Origin: Tyto alba | Lineage: Eukaryota > Chordata > Aves > Strigiformes > Tytonidae | Reading direction: 5' to 3' | DNA length: 64,000 nucleotides | Assembly: GCF_018691265.1 (NCBI RefSeq) | Contig: NW_024881324.1 | Span: forward strand, 1,856,730-1,920,729 | Part shown: positions 48,287 through 59,409 of the stretch, in pieces | Layout of the letters: each line of letters opens with the position of its first letter | Position numbering within the stretch: position 1 is the first letter of the stretch | Program-made: the position numbers and the translations under genes | The notes under the pieces: generated by a model | What the model was told of the DNA's origin: nothing | Seen by the model: only the letters and a program-made list of their open reading frames with translations | Database searches by the model: none

Positions 48287-50420
48287 GTAAGTGTTGCAAT
48301 AGCAAAGCTGATAATGTATTTAAAAATTTATCTGAAATCATATATTTATTTTTTTCAATGTGAAATATTAATGGCTTTTGAAAGTTTTTTTTGTCTCCTA
48401 GGCTATTAATGTCTTGTTCCTCTGTCTGCCTTCCCATCGGTTTCATCATGCTAGTCTCAATATTTTCATACCTTTTTAATCCTCCTTAATAGTTTGGGTT
48501 TTACTTAACTTCTGCTGTTTCAGTAGTGCTGTCCCATGTACCCCACTGAGGTCACTGACCTTTTTGTTTTAATTAAAACTTCAGGTTGTAAAGTGCTCTG
48601 TTCAGCTCACTGTGGCTAGTGTCCTGCTGAAAAGCAAGGGTGGTTTTGCATTTCCTAGGAGTTTTATGTATACTCTGTGCTGTGGGTAAAGTTTGCTTAA
48701 AGTCTTTTATCAGGGAAAATCTTAATCAGAAAGTATAGATCAGTTATACAGTTATTTAGAAATAATGAGATCTAAGTATTAGTAATGTTTCATATGTGTC
48801 TCAGATATTACAAGGAGTTAACATGATCTAGATGCTGTATTCAGTCTTTAAGCCATTATGACTTTTCTAAGAGCAGAAAGTTACTTTCTTTCATCTTTGC
48901 TCTAAGAAAAGTCAAAAGGACTGTGGAAAAAAAAAAAAAAGGGCTGTGGTTATTCTTCTGCACAAAAGGACAGAATAAGGAGTTGGGAAAGCACGATTTC
49001 TGAAAAGGAGCTAGGATTTAAGATAGGGAATTGGAACAATGGGAAACAAGAGCGAGGAGGAGGAGGCGGCATATGGAGGGAGGGGAAGAAAGTAAAACAG
49101 GGTCTCCACGTACCTTGTCCAGCTAGGCCCTACTGTGAAGGCTTCTTCCATCAGCGAGGGGCCTGCTGGAGGGTTGTGGGGAAGAGATCAAGTTTGAGGA
49201 GGTGGCAAAGAGTCTGTGTCTGAGCACTCCTTTCCAGAGTCTAAAAGATAGTCATGTTCTCTGATGCGCAGTGTTGTGTGGTTTGATAGCACTGGGAAAC
49301 TGTTCTGTCAAATGGATGATGCCTTAAGTTGTCCTCAGTTAGGTTTTTAACTTCAGTAGCCGGGATCTGTAACTGTGTAAAATGATGCTGCTCATGAATT
49401 ATAAATTTCAACACTGTGTAAATTTGTTTTGAGTTTGCTTTCCCTGAATTTATATAAGGGGCAAAACTACACTCAGAGCGTACATTTGCAAAGTCAGTAA
49501 TTCCAAATCAGTAATTTTGAATTTTAATTGAAAACTGTTTGTGTTTTCATTTTGAGGGTAGATGATTAGATTTTGTTTAGAAGTGTAGCTGATGTCTGAG
49601 GCCTCTTGATCTGCCATCTAAAATTGGGACCCAAATTAACAGACACAGTGCTCCTTAAAATTTATGCCTTAGCATGTGCTTGGGTTTTTTACTTCCGAGG
49701 AGTCTTGTGAAGGTTTAATTGTTTATGAAGGATTTAAGTTCATTATTAATGATGGCAATAGAAGAACATGGGAGAAGATAATTCTCTTGTTGGAGTGTGG
49801 TTTTGAGTAGTGGAATAAGACTCTAAGATAGACTCAGGGCACTCACTGAATGATACAGAGTAAAAATACTAAATGGCTCTTTAAGACTGCGGCCCCTCCT
49901 GTGCAGACAGAAGTTTGTTGAATTAAGGTATCAGAGAGAAATAATTTCTTTCACTAACCGATTTTGTGACATTTTATCTTTTTAATCTAAATTTTGGCAT
50001 ATCATTCATTTCATTTATGTCATCTCATGTATTAATTACAATTTAATTCTGTGATAATGTGCTCTTCTCATGTAAGTACTGCAGTTATCAAGCATATAAG
50101 ATTTCTGTGTGGATATTTGCTTGTTTGTATGGCATCATAAATCCAGATGCTAAAAATTGCTCAGCATCTCTGTGGAGGTAGTGTTAGCATTTGACAGGAT
50201 TAGGCCTTTAACGAAGAGAAGAAAATTATTGCCTTTGATCTGTTGCTTATCTAATAAGGAATATATAAGGCTTTATAGGTACACTGTGCATATAGTCATG
50301 AAGAAGATCATAAGGGAAAACAATTAGCGGATTGTTAAAATTAAGATGATCTGGATTTGCTTGATAACCAATGTATTGTTCAGTTGCTTTCATCTCACTT
50401 CCAAGTTGAATGTACATATT

Positions 50421-50971
50421 TATTGTGGTTTAACCCCAGCCAGCAACTAAGCACCACACTGCCACTTGCTCACTCCTCTCAAAAACAAAAAAACCCTGTG
50501 GGTTGAGATAAGAGTAACTTAATAATTGAAATAAAAATAAAATAAAATATAATAATGTCAGGAAGATAACAAAAAGAGAGTGAAATAAAACCCAAGGCAG
50601 ACAAGTGATGCACAGTGCAGTTGCTCACCATGCACTGACCGATGCTCAGCCTGTCCCCAAGCAGTGATCAGCCCCTTCTGGCCAACTCCCCCCAGTTTAT
50701 ATACTGGGCATGATGTCATGGTATGGATTACTCCTTTGGCCAGTTTGGGTCAGGTGTCCTGGCTATATTCCCTCCCACCTCATTGTGCCCTTCCAGCCTC
50801 TGCTGGCAGGTCATGAGAAGCTGAAAAATCCTTGACTTAGTATAAACACTGCTTAGCAACAACTAAAAACATCTGTGTGTTATCAGCATTATTCTCATCC
50901 TAAATCCCAAACAGAGCATTGTACCAGCTACCAGAAAGAAAATTAACTCTGTCCCAGTCAAACCCAGGACA
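50421..50971 (-). mobile_element. solo LTR of an avian endogenous retrovirus, antisense
   Basis: Read on the minus strand the segment starts TGTCCTGGGTTTGACTGGGA, continues CAGAGTTAATTTTC and ends GGGGTTAAACCACAATA. This is a common bird LTR type I recognise, whose intact end is ACCACGACA; CpG decay would explain the altered terminus here. A TATATAAA box lies at 50703-50696 and a degenerate ATTAAG signal at 50523-50518, followed by TTATCTCAACCCACAGGG, as expected for this family. The flanks ATATT and ATAGC are at best a decayed 5-bp duplication. At 551 bp with no internal viral sequence, it is a solo LTR. Confidence 0.88.
50696..50703 (-). promoter_or_regulatory. TATA box of the antisense LTR
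   Basis: TATATAAA on the minus strand, followed by CTGGGGGGAGTTGGCC-type sequence, in the U3 position of the LTR. Any promoter activity would run antisense to ATP9B. Confidence 0.6.
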
Positions 50972-52618
50972 ATAGCTAAGTTAGGATACTTGATGCTAAG
51001 TTAATTAAATTTGAATTTTTATAGGTTTTTTTTTTTAAAGTTACACTTCATAATTGAATTTCCAAGATTTATGATAACTGAAAATCTTGTTAATAAAAAC
51101 ACTTGAGACTCTCTGACTGCATTATAAACACAGATAAACTGTTTTGCTTAAAACCTGCCATGACAGGATGTCAGAGGTGGACTCTGCCTACAAAAGTTTG
51201 CAGGCATCCTCCCCTACCATGGCATGTCACAGTCCTTGATTATATCTGAAAAATTTAGTGGAAGATTATGCTTGCACACAACCTCTGCAGACAAGTGCCA
51301 CCCAGCTTCCATGAAACCAGAAGAATAAACAGCCTGTAGCCTGTGAGTGTCTGTACTGTTTTTCACTCTGCAGATGGCTACCTCACCTCAACCACACTTG
51401 TATCTTATTTCACTCTCCTTACTGTCTAGGCTCACAGTTCTGTTACAGGAAGGTATTTTTCCACCCAAAAGCATATAACATCTATGTGTAAGACTAATCT
51501 TCTATTACTTTGCCACTGATTCAAGAACGTGGGTTTGTAGCCTTGTGCCCAGATGGTAGGGGGTAGAGTTCTGCCCTGCAACGTTGCCTGTACCTTCATC
51601 TTAAGACTCTCCACTATGGCAGTCTTTAAGGCATCCTAGCTTGGAAGGCTGCTTCCTCCAGTGCTCCTTAAGCAGCCTAGACATCACCTATTACTAAGCC
51701 AAGCAAATATGTGACCCATTGTTCTTGGGACTGTGTCATGCCCTTGCCCAGCCAAAGCATTCTGGGTCAACCTGCACAATTAGCTTCTTGTTACTGCCTG
51801 ATGCCGTCGTTCTCAGGCGTCGAGACAAGGAGCTGCATCAATGACATCTGGGAAAGGAATATGTAGCTGAGTTGCAGGTACAAAACCATACTTAATTTTA
51901 GAAAAGGTTTTTCATAGGACATCTAGGACAACTGTTGGGTGAGGGTGTTCTCCTTACCATTTTCCTCCTCTCAGTGATTAAATATATGCTGAATTTTCTG
52001 ATATTCCTGTTGACATATTACCTAAAACACACTGCATCAGTTAGGAGAGCTCACTATCTCCAAGACAGGTGTCATTGCTATTTGTCAAGGTGATACAGAA
52101 GGTCAAGATCAGGCTAGCAAAAGTGTTTGGGGAATTATGTGGGGAAAACCTCAGAAAACCTGAGCTCTGCTTGCTGATTTCCTGGCAGTTCTAGAGGAGA
52201 GAGACCACAAATCAATCATCCTGCAGATCAGTAACAGTAAATGTAAGTGCATAAAGGTATCAAGGAATTTTATCAACTACATGTTGAATGCAGATTACTA
52301 AACTCATGAAAATATCAGGATACTACAATAATGGATTCTCCAGAGAAAGAGAAAAGCCTGCTAGAGCAGTGCAAGTGACAAGAAAAACATTTTCTATAAT
52401 TTAAAACTATTTTTATTTTCTTTTTGAATGATGGGAACCATAAAATTGGTTCAACAAAATGATGTGGTGTAAAACAACTCAAGGAAAAACTATTCCACAG
52501 CCTCTTTAAATCTACAAGTAAAGTTCAGGAGAGTGAGATTCTTCAAATTCAGAAGGTGCTTACTTTCCTTTAGTTTCAGTAAGTCTCCTTACCCCTTAGA
52601 ATAACAGTAAGCTAAATG

Positions 52619-52650
52619 GAAAAAAAAACAAAAAAAAACAAAAAAACAAC
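52619..52650. repeat. A-rich simple repeat with single C interruptions
   Basis: Runs of eight or nine A separated by C, ending in AACAACTG. Low complexity only. Confidence 0.85.
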
Positions 52651-53734
52651 TGTTTTGTCACACCTAATATATACCCAGACGTTCTAATGGTCTAGCCTCA
52701 GAATTGATAATTTAGGTAGCTAAATGGAGATTCCCACTGCTACCAAAGCTAAAGTGCTTTCTGCCCCTTGCTGTAAAGCCCTGACAGAGATCTGATGAGT
52801 GCGTGTATGATCTTTATCCTAATCACAGAAAGTACAAAGACTAATTTGCCAGGATCACACTGGCAGGGTTGATCCTTTTGTTATTCTTTTAATAAGTGAG
52901 ATAGGAAAAAATATTCTGACTTTTTTACTTACATGCAACATCCCAGCAAGTTTCAAAAAATGTAGCAGCAAGATAGTCTGTGTGTCATTGTTAATATCTG
53001 TATTATTGCTGTGGAAGTAATAGTGCCTGAAGGAAAGGAAGTTTTGGCTAGTGAGAACTTCAAAAACTGCTCAGTGAAAAGACAACTTTAAATGTAACCA
53101 AATATAATGTAAGCCACTAAGTATTTTGAAAGCCTCTTAGGTTATCTTTAAATTACTTTCAGATCATTTGCATTTGTGACATCACTGACTGTGGTGTTTG
53201 TGTTTATTGAAAGCTTTGGTAGCTTTCCTTTTGGAAAGAGAGAGAGAACATTCAGCAGTTAAATTTTAAAAAGCCTCAAGAGGTTCACTATGGTATGGAC
53301 ATACTACAGTACAGACCAACTTTTTCCTCTTCATTTACTGTAAAGATCAGTGTGGCTCAAACACTAAACAAGATAATGTAGTTTTCTGAGACCTGCTGAG
53401 ATATTTATTAAGAAGAGATTGTATTAATGGAATTTTGTGATCATTTTGGCAGGTGTCAATCTTGCAAAGTCAAAGTCACTTTAGATAAAATCAGAACAAT
53501 TTGTATAACTGCACAGTTGTAAAAAGCAGTGCTTTTTGCCAAGTCCTACACGCTATTTTAATTAATTTGAGCATTCTGTTGTTTTTATATGGTTCACATA
53601 GTGCTTGGGAAATACCAAAAATTAATATAATCACACGCAGGATTCAGAGTATACCTGACTATTTGCGTGTGTTAATTCTGCATAAGTCCTCTTTTATCTC
53701 TTTTCCAGGCCCACGTGTTTAGTCTAGTGGTATC

Positions 53735-54240
53735 TCCTGTAACTTCTTTCTCTCTTATCAACCCCTCTGCCCTTAACAATCTCTGGTTGCCCGGTTTATA
53801 CGAGAGCCAGTTTGCATTGATCAAAATTCAGTAGTCAGAATTGACTTTATTGGCCTTTCGCCTTCGAACCTAACTTTTTAAGGAACAAAATATGAATCCA
53901 GTAGGACAGCTTGTTTTCCTGAGCTGCAGCAGCCGAGCCAGGTGGACCTTAGCGAAAGGTACCAGCAGGAGCAGAGAAGTCCTCCCCAGCTGTTACTGAA
54001 GTGAGGAGCTACGAAGGCAGAGATTGCTGGGGTGTGCAGGAGGGGATTCCCCATGGAATATCGTCCAGTGTGTTCTGCCCATCGGAGAGAGGTCAGCTCG
54101 GAGGATCACTGCAAATGTAAACGCCCCGAAGGGATATGGGCATTGGTTGGAGACCGTTAGGAAGAGTTCAGAAATGATGGATCAGTGACTCCTCTTTTAC
54201 AAAAGTCAGGAGGAATTTTGGAATGTGGTGGGGGCATGTT
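53735..54240. other. unidentified G+C-richer segment within the intron
   Basis: About 500 bp with more C, G and CpG than the flanks, including CCTTTCGCCTTCGAACC and AACGCCCCGAAGGG. A minus-strand AATAAAG lies near 53850-53844 after GAAAGGCC. The texture suggests an old LTR or other insertion, or a conserved regulatory block, but no termini, target duplication or protein remnant could be established. Confidence 0.35.
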
Positions 54241-55386
54241 ACCTATATACTAATGTACAGATTTGCATGTGGAACAGTTAGCAGAGGCAAACCAGCTTTG
54301 GGGAAAATGTTTCTTGAGATTTCCCTTGACATAAAAGAGACAAAAAAAATAATAGAGTAACTAATTTTTAATTGTCCAGAAGATGTAATGTATAATCACG
54401 GGTGTTTTGTATGTGGATTCAGAGTATTCACTTGCATTCTCATTGTCGAGTAAAAGAAACTACCTTTCTTTAATGCCATCTTTAACTGTCATCTTTATTT
54501 CTTTGTGTGTTCCTTCCATTTTTTATGACCTGTTACACTGCAAGAGCAGCGATAGCAGATATTGCACATGGTCCTGATGGTCAAAGATAAATGAAGTTAC
54601 TTAATGTCAGATAAATATGTAATGCTTCTGTAGTCTTTAAAGGTTTCTGAGCAGGATATTTCTGACAAGTTACGGTAATTATTTCTTTAAAACATAAAGA
54701 CAACAATAAATATCACATTATTGGTTGTATTGCTATAAAGCCCTTTCAGGTTACCTGTAAAAGTAATAGAAAATAAGGGTTTTGTTTTGTGCTAGGAAGT
54801 ATGACAGTGGCATATTAATAAAAAATGCTGAAGCCACGTATTCCTATACCATCCAGTAAAAATTGACTGAAAGATAATTGGAACAGAAGAATAATTTTTA
54901 TAAGTTAATGAACAGGGGTATATTTTTGTATGGGATTCTATCAAAGTAAGTAATTGGGTGAATTAGATTTTATATCATAATAGATGACAGAGCTAGCAGG
55001 TGATTTGTGTATGATGAGTTCAGCACTATTGTACTAATTTTTGTATTCCTAGTGAAGGGCAGTTATTTATGCTGTGTGTTAACAGTTGGAGACAATTTTA
55101 GGTTCACATACAAGTTTTTAACCAGTTACATTGAAAGTATTGTTTCCATTAAAAAGAGGGAAAGTGTGTTGTCGTTTTTATGGATTCTAATTAAAGAAGT
55201 TATAATGATCCTTCATAGTCAATTCTGAAAAACATCATTCACAATACTATGTACATTGCATAAATGTTTGGACTTTTTCATACAATTGATTTGTTTGAGG
55301 AACTGTAAATTACTGCAAGCTTTAATTCAGACAAAATTTCTCTTAACTGCTTGACACCCTTGTTTTACTTTCTGTTTGTTTTTCAG

Positions 55387-55463
55387 GAACTGTAATTGGT
55401 GTTGTCATTTACACAGGCAAGGAAACTCGAAGTGTAATGAACACGTCCAATCCAAAAAATAAG
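55387..55463 (+). CDS. ATP9B: ATP9B exon: end of the actuator domain ([25 protein letters not shown])
   Basis: The exon completes the split Gly codon, reads [25 protein letters not shown] and ends on a codon boundary. The G.V.YTG..T..MN motif is conserved through P4-ATPases and leads into the segment before the third membrane helix. The acceptor has a long T-rich tract (TTTCTGTTTGTTTTTCAG) and the donor AAG|GTAAGT is consensus. The exon is 77 nt. The next exon (expected to start Val-Gly-Leu-Leu-Asp) is not seen before the window ends. Confidence 0.97.
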
Positions 55464-57130
55464 GTAAGTTAACCTTACTGTGTGATTTCCTCCTATTGCT
55501 TTCATAAAACTTAAAAATACACGTACCTGAAACCAAAAATCTACAAGCTCTTACTCTGATGCATTTTGTCTGTGCTGGACTCTAGCTTGAACTTTGGTAT
55601 GAGAAGTGAATTCTTTCTCAGTCTCATTTCAGAAGTAAAATTATTTTTCCATTAGCTAGGAGTATTACAGATACTAATAGAAACAATTGTCTTCAGAGTA
55701 TAAATGCCCATCTTCAGACTTTTATACTTCGATCTGTCAGCTAAATATTAATTCCCACTTCACTTCTCTCAGATTATTTTACTGTAAAGTATTTGGCCAA
55801 AGCTACGCATAAACAAGGGATGTTCATAACAGAGGACTAAAATTTATTTCGGTTCCCAGAGGAAGTAGAGCAAAATAACTGAGGTTCCAGTCAGTACCCA
55901 GAACATTCTTCCAGGGATTTTTATAAGCAATGAAAACACTGTCAGGAGATTTGTCTGTTGAAAAGATACCAGAATTCTGAGTGCTTCCCTCAGTACAAGG
56001 TTCTTTCAGTTCAAAACAAAGCAAATAGCTCTTCATTTCATTGGTAATGTTTCTAAAGTGAGTTGGGGAGGACCCTCAATTATAAAGAAATGAAACTTCA
56101 GTTGTAGCCTGTGTGTTACAACCTAGACCTGTGTTTAGTAAGAAGATACTTAATTATATTAAGAAAGGAAAAAATTCTTGCAAGAGGTTTAGAAAAAATC
56201 AATTGTGACAGGTTGCCATTTTCACGCCATTCATAATAAGTTGCTCTGAGTAGGAACATCAAGAATGAAATAATACAAATTGCTTGAAGCAGTTATTTCA
56301 GTCCCCTGAGTGTATTGATTTGTGTTTCTAATAGAGATGCTTTTAAATGTCTCATTGACAGAGACAGGTGATATGTACCATTACGTGGATTAAGATGGCC
56401 TTTTATTATTTTAATCTTTGTAACATACATTTTAAAATAACAGAATAAAGTAGAACCAGAATGTTTGTGGTGCATAATTATTTTATGTTCCATCTGATAC
56501 AAAGATGAGCCTTTTAGTAACAGAATCTTTCTCTAAGAATTCTGAACAACTTCTGACTAATAAATAATTCTCACAGATGTTTAAAATTAAATTATTTAAT
56601 ATTGATAGGTGAGTATGCATAAATGTAACACACTTCAACAGATTGCGGAGGTTTATTCAATTTTTAATAGATGTTAGAATTTTTTTTTGCATTAGCATTT
56701 CACACAGAAAACTATGATAAAGAGTAAAGAGATTTGTGTTTACAATTTCTCTAATGTTTTCAAAATTACTATTAATATTAAAATAGTTGCTCCAAACTTT
56801 CAGCAAAAAATTAAGTAGAAGATAAACCTACAAAAAAGAGATCCAGCAGCAGGTTGACAAGTTGCATCATGGTTTTTACTATTATGACAATACATGTACC
56901 ACCTGTGCTTGCATAATACTTTAATGTTACAGCTGCTAACAATTAAATGTTGTGTTCTTTCACCTCTAGTGGAAACCTAAAGAAACTCAGGATTTTCATG
57001 AAGTGTTAGGAAGCAAAATATTGCGCATACGCATTCACACATATGCACATACACAAATGAACAGAGCCAAATTCTAATAATACTGTCTGGCGTATATTGT
57101 ACTATGTAAAATAATTAGCTTAGGAACAAT

Positions 57131-57365
57131 TCGGGAGAGGTTTAGACTGGATATGAGGAAAGATTTCCTTACCGAGAGGGTGCTCAAGCCCTGGCAGAGG
57201 CTTCCTGGAGAGGCAGTCGATGCCCCGAGCCAGTGAGTGTTTGAGGCATTTGGACAACACCCTTAATAACCTGCTTTGACTTCAGGTCAGCCCTGAAGTG
57301 GTCAGGCAGTTGGACAATGTAATCGTTGTAGGTCTCTTCCAACTGAAATAGTCTATTCTATTCTA
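57131..57365 (+). mobile_element. CR1 LINE 3' tail, sense, about 235 bp
   Basis: The sequence TTTAGACTGGATATGAGGAA, then TTACCGAGAGGGTGCTCAAG, CCTTGGAC-like spacing words and TAGGTCTCTTCCAACTG follow the CR1 3' end closely. It ends in a decayed ATTCTATTCTA terminal repeat. It is more diverged and shorter than the CR1 copy at 10970-11295, so probably older or from another subfamily. Confidence 0.9.
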
Positions 57366-59380
57366 ATTAGGAATCATGCTTTTAAACAGTATTTTATCTG
57401 CCACTGATAAAACAGGTGATGCTTGTATAAGAAAACTGTACTCAGTTGTCCAAAGGACTTTCAGGGAGGTGACCTATTAAAATGTTTAGGATTCTAAATA
57501 TGTATATTCATTTGTTCCTTGGAGATGCTTAGTTCTTTGTGCCATAGGTAGCTGATAGGAATGCATTAAATGTAAAAAACGAGCCTTAGTAGAGTAGATG
57601 TAAAATTACCTGCTTTAAATGTCTCTGCCTTGGTAGTTGCTCTATAGAATTTTTGAAAAATTTAAAAATTAGTCTTATACTTAGCAAGCGAAGGCTTTCT
57701 GGAGAGCCTATTTTCTGCATCAGCTCTGCGTCAACTGTCTTTCAGATTATTCTGTAAATGTGTAAATGAGTTTTGCGTGTGCCAATTGCTCGACAGTAAT
57801 ACTGGTGTGGCGTTTTTCCCTCTACGGACTGAACATTCTTGTTTAAAGCAGTAGCCAACAAGTAACATGACCAGTAAGGCTGAATTTGAGAAATGAAAAC
57901 AGAAAAACACATAAGGCTATCACGGACGAATAAGCGATAAAACTCAGTACTTCAGTGTAAAAAATAGTTGCCGACATTTTTTAGCCTGCAGTTTTAACTC
58001 TGCCTTTCTGTGGAGTTAGTGTCTTACCGTTTCTGTATCTTCCAGCATGGGGTGAGGTTGGCTTGCATACTTCTGTAAGATAAGGCACTTACTGCCTGGA
58101 GGTGCTACTCAGCACTAGTTAGCTTTGCAGCAGGTAGACAAGCAGTAGCCCCTTCATTCCTCCTCTCTGTATTTGGGAGGGGGAATCTTCCCATGTTTTC
58201 TCAAGCTTGACAATAATGATTACATGTTGGATAGGATATATAGCATTAGGAGCCAAAAGGAGGGCAAAGGGTGTCTAAAATAATCTTTGAGAATAGAAGA
58301 TATATCACAGTTGAGAGATTAAAGGTTCAAACAGTTAAAAAAAAAAAAATCTGCACCAAACTGACACTGAAACTAAAGTGAAATTAAATTGATCAATTGT
58401 AATATTGCTGCAAACTTGAGAGGAAGTAAGTCTGTCCCCTCTCCTGCTTTAGAGAAGAATTGTTACAAATACTATTTGGAACTGGTTTTGAATGGCAGAC
58501 TGTCTGTCTCTGCTCTTTGAAAACAAATAAAAATAATATTCTAGAGGTTTTCCTGTAAAATGTGTTGATATGCTTATGTTGGGAATATAGTTCAGTGATG
58601 ATCATGTTCTCTGGCTTTGGGAGAAAGTAAACAGAGATCTATGATTCTCAATTTCCATTGCCAAACTGAAACTTCTATGTCTAGAAACATGTAAAAAGTA
58701 TATGGGCTTGACTCTTTTATTGTTCCTCTCTTTGCAATACAGATAGATGTTTCAGTTGTATTTTTTGCTGGAGTGTAACATTACCGCTGTACTTTGTACT
58801 AAAAACCGGGTTTTTCTAGTGGCAAATTTTTAGTTTTCCTGCTTAAGGGTAGATGCTTTTTGACTAACCCAATATTAAAATTTAGAGGTGCTCTGTAAAC
58901 ACTGAGCAGAAGACTAAAACTGAAATAAGTTTAAGCAAATTTATACATTTCACAATTTTTCATATATATACCTGTTCAAGCATGTGGTTTATCTGTATGT
59001 TAAACTTAGAAGGATTTATTGTGTTTGCTGAAGTATTTAGTCATTCAAGCAACAATTTTCTTAACTTAAAGTCAACACTTTGTTATTTTATTACAATTAT
59101 AAAAATTGTTTCATTGCCTAAGGATGCAGACATGGTCTGAAAAACACAGAGATAGAGAGAAGAGAATTTTCTTAATGGATCAATTCAATATGTTTTTAAT
59201 TCCAAACAATATAAAGAAAAATTATTTCTGACAAGGTTTAATTTCAGTCTAAAATGATATATGTTCTGTGCTTTAGATAAATGTAGAAATGGTAACATCA
59301 ACATTATTATAGTGTAATGACTCTCTGCATTTTACCTCATTGGCAGTCACATCAGTTTACTCAGGAATGCAGTTCCAGCC

Positions 59381-59409
59381 TTTTTTTTTTAAAAAAAAAA
59401 AAAAAAAAA
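59381..59409. repeat. T10-A19 homopolymer junction
   Basis: Ten T are followed directly by nineteen A, giving a 20-bp perfect self-complementary core. It is low complexity and prone to slippage and hairpin formation. Confidence 0.9.

Larger units (their letters stand above)
48287..55386 (+). other. ATP9B: intron of ATP9B, 7.1 kb
   Basis: Contains a purine-rich patch near 49051-49095, an antisense solo LTR at 50421-50971, a compositionally distinct stretch at about 51100-52650 and a G+C-richer anonymous segment at about 53735-54240. It ends with a long pyrimidine tract and TTTTTCAG. Confidence 0.88.

Noticed and set aside
53850..53880. tRNA-like TTCGAACC motif
   Set aside because: No A-box, cloverleaf or anticodon arm could be built around the T-loop-like word.
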